A stretch of 64,000 nt of DNA, from NCBI RefSeq assembly GCF_008386585.1, contig NZ_VUOB01000045.1, forward strand, positions 62,001 to 126,000, in the 5' to 3' direction. Positions 1-8,188 of the stretch are shown one piece after another (within the stretch, counting starts at the first letter, position 1; the number at the start of each line of letters is the position of its first letter). The DNA comes from Solihabitans fulvus (GTDB taxonomy: Bacteria > Actinomycetota > Actinomycetes > Mycobacteriales > Pseudonocardiaceae). The notes under the pieces are model-generated. The model saw only the letters and a list, made by a program, of their open reading frames with translations, was not told the DNA's origin and made no database searches. The position numbers were made by a program, and so were the translations under genes.

Positions 1-1
1 C

Positions 2-160
2 GAACCCGGGCACCGCACCGGACAGTACCGACGCGGCACCACCACCCTCGTCGCCGGCGCCGACGGCACGTCGCGGATCTCGGCCGAGGACCTCGCCGTG
101 GCCGTCCTCGACGAACTCGAGAACCCGCGCGAGGATAGGCACTTCACCGTCGGCGACTAG
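2..160 (+). CDS. NAD(P)-binding SDR-family oxidoreductase, C-terminal fragment
   Basis: The 5' end lies outside the window. The last 52 codons are readable and end with TAG at 158-160. The encoded tail (RTGQYRRGTTTLVAGADG, then SRISAEDLAVAVLDELENP) resembles the C-terminus of NmrA/YwnB-like NAD(P)H-binding proteins, where a bound sugar-nucleotide-like fold ends with an 'edla.al.deLE.p.h....ftvg' segment. The substrate cannot be told from this piece. The gene converges on the molybdenum hydroxylase genes on the other strand, with about 25 bp between the two stop codons. Confidence 0.6.
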   Translation, partial: EPGHRTGQYRRGTTTLVAGADGTSRISAEDLAVAVLDELENPREDRHFTVGD

Positions 161-185
161 GCCGCCGGGAGTAGAGCCACCGCCG

Positions 186-662
186 TCACATGTGCTCGGC
201 GCCGGCCTTGATCGCGGCGCGGATCCTGGAGTAGGTGCCGCACCGGCAGATGTTGCGGATCTCGTCCAGGTCCGCGTCGCCGATCTCGTGGCCGGCCGCC
301 CTGGCCTGCCTGACCTTGGCCACCGCGGTCATGATCTGGCCGGGCTGGCAGTAGCCGCACTGGGCGACGTCCAGGGCCAGCCACGCCTCCTGCATGGGGT
401 GCAGGTCCTTGCCGACCGTCGCGGGCAGCCCCTCGATCGTGGTGATCTCGTCGGTGGGCTTGATCTTGGACACCGGCACCGAGCACGGGTTGAAGGCCTT
501 GCCGTTGATGTGCGAGGTGCAGGACTTGCAGACGTTCAGGCCGCAGCCGTATTTGGGACCGGTGACGCCGAGCAGGTCGCGCAGCACCCACAGCAGCCGC
601 ACGTCGTCCTCGGCCTCGACCGTGACCTGCTTGCCGTTGAGCATGAAGGTGTGGCTTGGCAC
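186..662 (-). CDS. (2Fe-2S)-binding small subunit of a xanthine-oxidase-family molybdenum hydroxylase
   Basis: This 158-residue protein matches the usual length of the iron-sulfur subunit of isoquinoline 1-oxidoreductase/aldehyde oxidase-type enzymes. The plant-ferredoxin-type cluster is bound by Cys40, Cys45, Cys48 and Cys60 (CGLNVCKSC then NPC). The second cluster, of the helical domain, is bound by Cys102, Cys105, Cys139 and Cys141 (CGYCQPGQ and CRCGTY). The start is GTG at 662, preceded by a GAGGAG ribosome site that overlaps the stop region of the upstream large subunit. The pair is therefore co-transcribed and probably translationally coupled. It would pass electrons from the molybdenum centre to an outside acceptor. 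The physiological substrate is unknown. Confidence 0.9.
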   Translation of the reverse strand: MPSHTFMLNGKQVTVEAEDDVRLLWVLRDLLGVTGPKYGCGLNVCKSCTSHINGKAFNPCSVPVSKIKPTDEITTIEGLPATVGKDLHPMQEAWLALDVAQCGYCQPGQIMTAVAKVRQARAAGHEIGDADLDEIRNICRCGTYSRIRAAIKAGAEHM

Positions 663-672
663 GAAGGGCTCC

Positions 673-3003
673 TCAGTAGGCGAAGTCGAGGCCGTCCACG
701 GGCGACTGCGGGGTCGACGGTTCGAGCGGGTACGGCGTGAAGGCGAGGGTGTCGTGGTTGATCGGGAAGCTGGTCGGCATCGTGCCGGTCGCGCGGGCGT
801 AGGCGCACGCGACGGCCGCGAGTGACGGCGCGACGCCGAGTTCGCCCGCGCCGCCGGGCTTTCCGGTCGTCGGCGGCAGCACGATGACCTTCAGGTCGAG
901 CGGGGTGTTCCACTGCCGCGTGTAGAAGTAGTTGTCCCAGCTGCCTTCCAGCGGGATGCCGTTGTCGATGTGCAGGCTGGAGGTGAGCCCAAGCGCGATC
1001 GCGTCGTTCATCGCGCCGATCAGCTGCGCCTCGAGGCCGCGCGGGTTGATGGCGAAGCCGGGGTCGACCACGATCAACGCCCTGGTGACGCGGGGACCGG
1101 TGACGCCGTCGGGGACTTTCCGTTGCACGGTCTCCGGCCGGCAGTCGATCTCGACCAGGGACGCGACCGCCGCTCGGTACTCGGCGTGCAGCCCGATGCC
1201 CTGTGCCACACCGGGAGGCAGCGACCTGCCCCACTCGCCGGCATCGGCCGCCTTGTCCAGCACGGCCCGCAGCCGGTCGTCCTTGAGGAACTCGCGGCGG
1301 AACGCGACCGGGTCCTTGCCCATCCTCGCCGCGAGCTGGTCGACCACGAGTTCCTGGGCGCACACCACGTTGGGAGAGTAGATGTTGCGCATGCTGCCGG
1401 TGTTGAACCCCAGCGGCACCTCGTTGAGCAGCTGGGTGGTGACGCCGAAGTCGTAGGGCGAGGACTGGGTCAGCTCGAAGATCGTCTCGGCGAAGCCGAG
1501 ATTGCCGGCGACGGGAAGCTGCGCGGCCGTCGAGGTGATCATCTCGCCGAGGCCGTGGCTGAAGTCGGTCCGCACGCTGGTGTGCCGCTGCTCGAAGCTG
1601 AGCACGGCGCCAAGCAGGTACGTCGCCCGGATCCGTGACGTGCACATCGGGTGGGTGCGGCCGTGCCGGAAGTCGTCGGTGCGCGACCACATCAGCTTGA
1701 CGGGCTTGCCCATCGCCTTGGAGATCTCGGCCGCCTCGGCGGCCACGTCGTGGAAGAGGTGCCGGCCGAACGAGCCGCCGCCCTGCACCACGTGCACCGT
1801 CACCGCGTCCGGCGGCAGCCCGAGCATGGCCGCGATCTCCTGTTGGGCGACGATCGGCACCTTCAGGCTGGACCAGATCTCCGCGCTGTCCTGCCGGACG
1901 TCGGCGATCGCGTTGTCGGGTTCCAGCGGGCTGTTGCTGGCGAAGGCGAAGGTGAACTCGGCGTCGACGTGCTGGCTCAGCAGCGGCGGCACGGCCAGCG
2001 GCAGCTCCGCCGCCCTGACCTTGCGCAGCACCGTGTCGTCGGACTCGGTGTCCACGGTGCCGGGTCCCCAGGTCACCTCCAGCGCGCGCAGCGCGTCGAT
2101 GCACTGGCCGAAGGTCTCGCCCCGGACGGCGACGCCGTGCGAGACGACCGCGATGTCGGTGACGCCAGGCATGGCCCGGACCGCGTCCGCGTTCCGCACC
2201 GACCCGACGGTGCCGTTGATCGTCGGCGGCCTGCGCACCATGGTCGGCTTCGCGTTCGGGACCCGCAGGTCCATCCCGAACGTCTTGCGTCCGGTCACGA
2301 TGTCGCGCGCGTCGACGCGGTTCTGCGGCGTGCCAAGGATCCTGAACTGCTCGGGCGACTTGAGCGGCGCCGACACGGCCGTCGTCCTTGTGGCGGCCGC
2401 CGCGGCGGCGAGTGAACCGTAGGTGGCGCTGCGGCCGCTGGGGTGCGTGACCACCCCGTCGCGCGTGCCGAGTTCGGCGACGGGCAGGTTCCACTGCCTC
2501 GCGGCGGCGGCGACCAGTTGCTGGCGGGCGATCGCCGCCGCGGTGCGGACCGGGACGTACATGCTGCGCATCGAGTTCGAGCCGCCGGTGAGCTGGTTCA
2601 TCAGCAGCTCGGGCCGCGCGTCGGCGAGCGTGACGATCACCTTGTCCAGCGGCAGGTCCAGCTCCTCGGCGATCATCATCGCGACCGCCGTGGTCATGCC
2701 CTGGCCGACCTCCGCTCGTGGCACCGCGAACGACGCGGTGCCGTCGGCGTTGACCTGGACCGAGACCAGGCCGGAGGTCGGCAGCGCGGCCAGGTTCTGT
2801 AGATCGCCGAGGTCGAAGAGGTCCTCGGGCTGCGGCAGGGACGGGATCGCGGCCTCGGCGGTCGGCGGGTCGAGCGACTCCGCTCCCCACTGCACGGCGA
2901 CCGCCAGGGTGGGCGCGGCCAACAGGTAGCCGAGGAACCGGCGACGTCCCAGCCCGCCGGGTTCGGCGTCGGGTCCGTTCGGCGAACGACGGTGTTCTGC
3001 CAT
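673..3003 (-). CDS. Molybdopterin-binding large subunit of a molybdenum hydroxylase (isoquinoline 1-oxidoreductase beta-like), Tat-exported
   Basis: The 776-residue protein is the aldehyde oxidase/xanthine dehydrogenase-type catalytic subunit. The open frame runs further upstream, but I chose ATG 3003. From there the N-terminus reads as a twin-arginine signal (GRRRFLGYLLAAPTLAVAV near residues 19-37), and GAGAGGAC lies just upstream. Family blocks include 'FAVPRAEVGQGMTTAVAMMIAEE', 'VVQGGGSFGRHLFHDVA' and 'LHAEYRAAVASLVEID', and a C-terminal 'GELGVAPSLAAVACAYA' where the catalytic Glu region is expected. It acts with the adjacent 2Fe-2S subunit, probably outside the cytoplasmic membrane. Single-chain Tat-exported large subunits are typical of the IorB branch. 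The substrate is not inferable, though N-heterocycles or aldehydes are usual. Confidence 0.87.
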   Translation of the reverse strand: MAEHRRSPNGPDAEPGGLGRRRFLGYLLAAPTLAVAVQWGAESLDPPTAEAAIPSLPQPEDLFDLGDLQNLAALPTSGLVSVQVNADGTASFAVPRAEVGQGMTTAVAMMIAEELDLPLDKVIVTLADARPELLMNQLTGGSNSMRSMYVPVRTAAAIARQQLVAAAARQWNLPVAELGTRDGVVTHPSGRSATYGSLAAAAAATRTTAVSAPLKSPEQFRILGTPQNRVDARDIVTGRKTFGMDLRVPNAKPTMVRRPPTINGTVGSVRNADAVRAMPGVTDIAVVSHGVAVRGETFGQCIDALRALEVTWGPGTVDTESDDTVLRKVRAAELPLAVPPLLSQHVDAEFTFAFASNSPLEPDNAIADVRQDSAEIWSSLKVPIVAQQEIAAMLGLPPDAVTVHVVQGGGSFGRHLFHDVAAEAAEISKAMGKPVKLMWSRTDDFRHGRTHPMCTSRIRATYLLGAVLSFEQRHTSVRTDFSHGLGEMITSTAAQLPVAGNLGFAETIFELTQSSPYDFGVTTQLLNEVPLGFNTGSMRNIYSPNVVCAQELVVDQLAARMGKDPVAFRREFLKDDRLRAVLDKAADAGEWGRSLPPGVAQGIGLHAEYRAAVASLVEIDCRPETVQRKVPDGVTGPRVTRALIVVDPGFAINPRGLEAQLIGAMNDAIALGLTSSLHIDNGIPLEGSWDNYFYTRQWNTPLDLKVIVLPPTTGKPGGAGELGVAPSLAAVACAYARATGTMPTSFPINHDTLAFTPYPLEPSTPQSPVDGLDFAY

Positions 3004-3220
3004 GGAGCTGTCCTCTCGACGCGCCGTGGCGGAGGGTCGCCCCGGCGCACTACCCGGATGGGTCCACGCCACGGAGTCCGTTTCGGGGGTGGGCCGACCA
3101 TTGCGCGACGCGGATTCTGTCACGGGACACGCTCCGTCACCCATGGCCGGCACGATCACTTTCGAGTGAACCTGACCGCGTGAACCACCCTGTGTCGCCA
3201 CGGTCGGTGATCGTGCCGGG

Positions 3221-5791
3221 TCAGCCGTAGGCGACCACGAACACGGCGACGACGGCGAGGAGGAAGGCCGGGTAGCCGATGCGGGCCGCCCGGCTCAGGG
3301 CTCGCTCCGCGGCGTCGCGTTTCGTGCTGGCGAAGCGTTTACGCAGCATCGCGACCAGCACACACATGGCGGCGAGCAGGATGAACGCGTAGTAGCCCCA
3401 TTCCAGCGCCACGATGTAACTGACCGACGGGAGCTGGGAGGTCACGTTGTTGAGCAGGACCGCGGTGCTGAGGATCGCGGTGACGCCCATCGACACCGGC
3501 GCCCCGCTGTCGGATGCCCTGAAGAACAACGTCAGGTAGGCGACGCAGACGAGCAGCACCAGCGGCAGCAGGTTCTTGATCAGGAACGGGAGGACGTCCC
3601 GCTGGATCTCGATCTCGCCGGCGTACTGGCTGTAGTAGATGCCGGTCGCGGTGCCAGTGGCCTTGCCGTCGCCGAGCGCGTCGCTGCTGCCGACCGTCTG
3701 CCGGAAGAAGTGGACCGAGGAGGCGATCCAGTTCGGGATCCGGTTGATGTCGGCGTCGGCGTCGGCGCCGCTGCGCAGGTACTCGCTCGGATCCTGGTCC
3801 AGGATCTCCTTGTCGGTCACGTACGACACCTGGTCGGCGGTCTGTGTCCGGTTCTGCAACAGGACCGTGAGCCGCTGGCGGTCGAACGGGAAGTCGCGGA
3901 ACTCGAGGCTGCCCTTGAAGCGGTCGGCCACCCGGTAGAGCCGGTAGGTGTGCCCGTTCTCCGTGACGTTGCGCAGCGGCTCGCCCAGCTTCAGGTCGGG
4001 CTTGACCGCGTTGACGAACTGCACGTCGGCGGCCACGTCGTCACCGCTGTACTTCAGCCACACGAAGAAGTCGACGAAGTAGGTTCCCGTCGTGGTGTCG
4101 AGATCGCGGATCTCGTTGAGGTTGATGCCGGTGCCGACCACCTGGCGGCGACTCAGGTATCGGCCCGCGACCGCGATGACGCTCCCCTTGGCCAGCCCGT
4201 CCTTCAGCGCATCGCCGCTCGGCGGCTCGTAGATCGTGAACTGCACCGGAGCCGAGACGAATCGGACCCCGTCACTGGTCACCATCGACACCGCCATCTG
4301 CGCGGACCCGTTCGCGTTGAAGTACAACGGCCCCAACAGCGCGGGGAAGGCGTTCTTCCTGTCCTTCAACGATGCCAGCGCGTCGCGCACCCGCTGCCGG
4401 TCCTCCGCCCGATGAAGCCCGTCGAAGCCGAGGCCGCCGATCTCCATCGCGTGCAGCCCGACCTTGACCGCCTGACGGGCCGTCGCGGCCTGCCACAGCG
4501 GCCGTTCCCCGTACCGGTGTTCGTAGGCGTCCGCCCAGATCTGCGCCGGACCGGACAACGAGTCCTGGGCCATGGGCGTCCCCATGAACAGGTTGGCGGT
4601 GAGCGATCCCGGCCGCTTCCGGTCCGCCTCCGCCCTGAGCAACGAGTCGTGGAACGCGATGGAACTGAGCGCCGAGGTTCCCAGGACGGGCGCCGTGACA
4701 CCGGCCGACCGCAGCCCGTCGATCACCGCGAGACCGGTCTTCTCCTTCAGCGCCAACACGATGGGCGCGGTCGGGCTGTGCGTCCGCAGGGCCTCGACCG
4801 CGGCGTCGACCGAGGCGGCCGTGCGGCCGGGCTCGGCGGCGATCGGGAGGTCGGCGGTCACCCGGCCGAACGCGCCGAAGGATTCGCGGAAGGTCTCGTG
4901 GGCGGATCGCCCGTCCTCGTCCTCGTCGTAGACCACGGCCGCAGTCGTCGAGCCCAGCACGCGCGAGGCATAGACGGACAGGAAGTCGCTCTGGGTCCGG
5001 TTGCCGAACATGCTGCGGAAGTACCACCCGCTGCCGTCGGTGATCCTGGCCGAACTGGCCGACGGGGTGATGGCCGGGATCTTGGCCTGCTGGTAGATCG
5101 GCGCCGCCGCGAGCGCGGTGTCGCTGGTGCCGTGCCCGACGACGTAGAGCACCTTGTTGTCCCGGACGATGTCCTTCGCGATGGCGACCGCCTTGTCCGC
5201 CCTGCTCTCGTCGTCGTAGACGAGCAGTTCGACCGGGTGCCCAACGATCCCGCCCGCGGCGTTCACGCTGTCCAGGTGCATCCGCACGGCCCGCTCCATG
5301 TGCGAGGACGCCAACGCGTTGTCCCCGCTCATCCCGGCCACCAGCGCCACGTAGACCGGCTCGACCCGCGTGCTCCCGAACCCCGCCACCGCGCCCAGCA
5401 GCACGCACATGGCGACCACCGCCGCGCCCGCGACCGGCCAGATCCACCTCCGCCGGGTGGTCCGTCCCGCGCCGGCGCCGGAGTCGGCAGCCGGCCGCTC
5501 CGGTTCGATCAGGTCGGCGACCTCGGCAGGAGGCCGCGGGGTCACCCTGCCAAGGGCCCTGCGCGCGCGTGCCGTGGCCGGCTCGGCCTTGATCGCGTAC
5601 GCCCTGTCCAGGCAGAACAGCCGCGCACCGGCGTCATCGACTAACTCGGCAAGCCAACGCCAGGCGGGCTCGTACTCCTCGTCCAACGCCAACGCGACCC
5701 CGAGCAGCTCGCGCGCCCGCTCGGGGTCGGACTCGCGGATGCCAAGCGCCCGATGGGTGAGCGCGACCGCGGTGTCGGGTTTCTCCGGCAC
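3221..5791 (-). CDS. Periplasmic-binding-protein / pentameric ligand-gated ion channel fusion with a TPR-like N-terminus
   Basis: This is an 856-residue multidomain membrane protein. Residues 1-85 are helical and TPR-like. A transmembrane helix follows at about 117-137. Residues 145-520 read as a type I periplasmic-binding (Leu/Ile/Val-receptor) domain ('VALVAGMSGDNALASSHMER', 'NAAGGIVGHPVELLVYDDES', 'VGHGTSDTALAAAPIYQQ'). Residues 540-730 look like the beta-sandwich extracellular domain of Cys-loop-superfamily channels, with the 'FPFDRQRL' block near residue 633. Four helices close the chain: M1 734-757, a pore-like M2 764-788 ('VSMGVTAILSTAVLLNN'), M3 789-816 and M4 836-856. No Cys-loop pair is seen, as is normal in bacterial members. 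The protein probably forms a ligand-gated channel whose binding-protein domain senses a small molecule. The ligand and the ion selectivity are unknown. Confidence 0.75.
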   Translation of the reverse strand: MPEKPDTAVALTHRALGIRESDPERARELLGVALALDEEYEPAWRWLAELVDDAGARLFCLDRAYAIKAEPATARARRALGRVTPRPPAEVADLIEPERPAADSGAGAGRTTRRRWIWPVAGAAVVAMCVLLGAVAGFGSTRVEPVYVALVAGMSGDNALASSHMERAVRMHLDSVNAAGGIVGHPVELLVYDDESRADKAVAIAKDIVRDNKVLYVVGHGTSDTALAAAPIYQQAKIPAITPSASSARITDGSGWYFRSMFGNRTQSDFLSVYASRVLGSTTAAVVYDEDEDGRSAHETFRESFGAFGRVTADLPIAAEPGRTAASVDAAVEALRTHSPTAPIVLALKEKTGLAVIDGLRSAGVTAPVLGTSALSSIAFHDSLLRAEADRKRPGSLTANLFMGTPMAQDSLSGPAQIWADAYEHRYGERPLWQAATARQAVKVGLHAMEIGGLGFDGLHRAEDRQRVRDALASLKDRKNAFPALLGPLYFNANGSAQMAVSMVTSDGVRFVSAPVQFTIYEPPSGDALKDGLAKGSVIAVAGRYLSRRQVVGTGINLNEIRDLDTTTGTYFVDFFVWLKYSGDDVAADVQFVNAVKPDLKLGEPLRNVTENGHTYRLYRVADRFKGSLEFRDFPFDRQRLTVLLQNRTQTADQVSYVTDKEILDQDPSEYLRSGADADADINRIPNWIASSVHFFRQTVGSSDALGDGKATGTATGIYYSQYAGEIEIQRDVLPFLIKNLLPLVLLVCVAYLTLFFRASDSGAPVSMGVTAILSTAVLLNNVTSQLPSVSYIVALEWGYYAFILLAAMCVLVAMLRKRFASTKRDAAERALSRAARIGYPAFLLAVVAVFVVAYG

Positions 5792-5872
5792 GACACAACC
5801 TCCGTGATTGCTGTGGCCGGCGGGAGCGTAGGAGGTCGTCGGCTGCCCGATCGAGAAACCCCGATCGGCGTA

Positions 5873-6763
5873 CTAGACCGATTCCACTGCTCGCGTGAGT
5901 GGGCGGTGTTCGTCGGCCGAACGCAGCTTGTCGGGGTTGCGGACGGCGTAGAGCCGGTGCACGAGGCCGTCGCGGATGTCGAACATGAGGATCGAGTCGA
6001 GCCTGCCGTCGACGCTCAACAGCACGGCGGGCAGCGCGTTGTAGGTGGCCAGCTGGGTGTCCCACTCCGACAGGCCGTTCCTGGCGAGCCCGGTGAGGTA
6101 CTTCGCGACCGGTTCGCGACCCGTGATCGGCCACCGCGCCGCGGCCACCCGGCCGCCGCCGTCGGCGAGCTGGACGACGTCGGGGGCCAGCACGTCCATG
6201 AGCGCCTTGACATCGCCGGTCCTGGCCGCGAGCAGGAACCTGCCGACGACGGACCGACTGGTCTGCCGGTCGGGTTCGAAACGCTTCCGCCTGGCGTGCA
6301 CGTGCGACCTGGCGCGATGGGCGATCTGCCGGACGGTGGCGTCAGACTTGCCGACCATGGCCGCGATCTCCGGGTGGCTGAAGCCGAACACCTCGCTCAG
6401 CACGAACACCACCCGCTCGTTCGGGCCAAGCGTCTCAAGGACCAGCAGCATCGCCATCGACACCGACTCGGCGAGGACCGCGTCGTCGCTGGTGTCGGAC
6501 TCGGTGCGGACGGGCTCGGGAAGCCACGTGCCGACGTAGTCCTCCCGCCGCCTGCGGGCCGCGCGAAGCTGGTTGAGCGACTGCCTGGTGACCACCTGCA
6601 CGAGGTACGCGCGCGGGTGCGTCACCTCACCGAAGTCGGTGTCGCGCAGGCGCAGGTAGCTGTCCTGCACCACGTCCTCGGCGTCGGTCGCGCTGCCGAG
6701 GATCTCGTACGCGATGGTGAACAGCAGCGACCGGTACTCGGCGAAGACCGCGTCGAGTGTCAT
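5873..6763 (-). CDS. ECF sigma factor with C-terminal SnoaL-like domain (SigJ/ECF41 type)
   Basis: This 296-residue protein has sigma region 2 ('LLFTIAYEILGSATDAEDVVQDSYLRL') and region 4 ('LGPNERVVFVLSEVFGFSHPEIAAMVGKSDATVRQIAHRAR'). A C-terminal SnoaL/NTF2-like domain follows (about residues 185-290, 'LAARTGDVKALMDVLAPDVV'). That layout is the ECF41/SigJ group, in which the C-terminal domain modulates activity in place of a separate anti-sigma factor. The ATG at 6761-6763 overlaps the TGA of the upstream flavin oxidoreductase (ATGA). Members of this group are usually paired with an oxidoreductase, carboxymuconolactone decarboxylase or epimerase gene, so the pairing fits. The open frame continues upstream, but that part lies antisense-like inside the oxidoreductase gene. 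Confidence 0.9.
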   Translation of the reverse strand: MTLDAVFAEYRSLLFTIAYEILGSATDAEDVVQDSYLRLRDTDFGEVTHPRAYLVQVVTRQSLNQLRAARRRREDYVGTWLPEPVRTESDTSDDAVLAESVSMAMLLVLETLGPNERVVFVLSEVFGFSHPEIAAMVGKSDATVRQIAHRARSHVHARRKRFEPDRQTSRSVVGRFLLAARTGDVKALMDVLAPDVVQLADGGGRVAAARWPITGREPVAKYLTGLARNGLSEWDTQLATYNALPAVLLSVDGRLDSILMFDIRDGLVHRLYAVRNPDKLRSADEHRPLTRAVESV

Positions 6764-7908
6764 CGAACCGCCGCTTCCTCCCTGTCGACCCGCGTCGGTG
6801 TGGGACCCGACGACCACCGGTAGGCGGCGGGCATGCTCTTGATCGACAGTACCGTCGATCGGCAGACGAGCTCCTTGACCAGGGCGGCGGGCCGGCCGGA
6901 CAGCACGGCCCCGCGCGGGCTGTCGTCCGCGCGGGCGGCCTGGATTATCGCGGCGCGGCGCCCAAGGCCCACCGCCTGCCCGACGAGCCCGATCGACAGC
7001 GGCGTCGGCTCCTCGCCCCGGATCAGGGCCAGCACGGTGTCCGCGCCGTGCGCGCCGAGCGGGATCGCCGCCTGGCAGCTCATCCTGAGGTGTCCGGCCA
7101 CGCTCGTCGGCGGCGCGACCGCGTCGCCGACGCCGACGATCCTCGGGTGACCGACGCACGCGAGCGTCTCGTCCGTGCGCAGCCTGCCCTGCTCGTCGAC
7201 CGGAAGACCGCTGCGCAGCGCGAGATCGGGCACCTCGAACGGCCCGGCCCAGATCGTGCAGTCGCTCGAGAGGACACCGCCGTCGGTGTCGACCCGATCG
7301 GCGTGGACCGAGGTCGCGGTGGCGGCACGGATCGCCACACCGAGGCGGGTCAGCGTCCGCTCGACGCGAGCGCGGGTGTGCGAGGGCAGGCTCGGCGCGA
7401 CCATCGGCGAGACCAGCTCCACCCGCAGCGCGGGGAACCGCTCGGCGAGCTCCGCCGACGTCTCGACACCGGTCAACCCGCCACCGACCACGACGACCCG
7501 CGCGCCCTGCGGCAGGGCCAGGACGCGCTCGCGCAGCTGGTGCGCCGCACCGAGATCGCCAACGGCGTTGGCGCCGCCGCCCATCCGGCGGCCGGACCGG
7601 CTGCCCACCGCGTACACGAGGTGGTCGAACTCCAGGACTTCGCCGTCGGCCAACCGGATCGACCGCTCCGCAATCACGTCCACGGTCGCCACCCGCAGGC
7701 GGACCTCGCGACGCAGGACACCGGCCAGCGGGACGACGGCCCGCGCGGTGCCGGCCACGTACTGGTGCAGCCGGATCCGCTCGACGAACTCGGGGCGCGG
7801 GTTCACCACGGTCACCTCGACGTCGCGACTCCGCGCCGCGATCCGGTTCGCCGCCATCACCCCGGCGTAGCCGGCTCCGACCACCACGATCCGCGCGCGC
7901 TCAGTCAT
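6760..7908 (-). CDS. FAD-dependent pyridine nucleotide-disulfide-type oxidoreductase (NDH-2-like)
   Basis: This 382-residue flavoprotein has an N-terminal FAD-binding Rossmann motif (VVVGAGYAGVMAANRIA), a second NAD(P)H-binding glycine motif (VVVGGGLTGVETSAELAERF) and a C-terminal FAD contact (VGVGDAVAP). It resembles type II NADH dehydrogenases of actinobacteria. I chose ATG 7908, which has an AAGGAAG ribosome site about nine bases upstream; an upstream in-frame start at 7953 lacks one. The gene is translationally coupled to the downstream SigJ-type sigma factor, so the enzyme may be the sigma factor's partner or target. The electron acceptor is unknown. Confidence 0.85.
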   Translation of the reverse strand: MTERARIVVVGAGYAGVMAANRIAARSRDVEVTVVNPRPEFVERIRLHQYVAGTARAVVPLAGVLRREVRLRVATVDVIAERSIRLADGEVLEFDHLVYAVGSRSGRRMGGGANAVGDLGAAHQLRERVLALPQGARVVVVGGGLTGVETSAELAERFPALRVELVSPMVAPSLPSHTRARVERTLTRLGVAIRAATATSVHADRVDTDGGVLSSDCTIWAGPFEVPDLALRSGLPVDEQGRLRTDETLACVGHPRIVGVGDAVAPPTSVAGHLRMSCQAAIPLGAHGADTVLALIRGEEPTPLSIGLVGQAVGLGRRAAIIQAARADDSPRGAVLSGRPAALVKELVCRSTVLSIKSMPAAYRWSSGPTPTRVDREEAAVR

Positions 7909-8188
7909 CACGGGTCTTCCTTCCGCCGTTCCGTCCGGTCGACCCTGAGACACCGGGCGGGCCGCGACCGTGACAGGAAGCCGCTGTGTGCTGGGTCATG
8001 TCGGGGCTCGCTGGCCTCGACCGCGGCGACCGAAGCCGGGCGCGGTTGGTCCACACCATTGCGCGAAAGAGACTCATTGACTTTGTTCTCGCGCAGTAGT
8101 TGACAGGCTTCACGCAGTGACGATTCACTACTGGTGAAGCAGACCACGTGCGGGGTCTCGCCGGCCTCGCCGAGTGCGAGGTGAGTCG

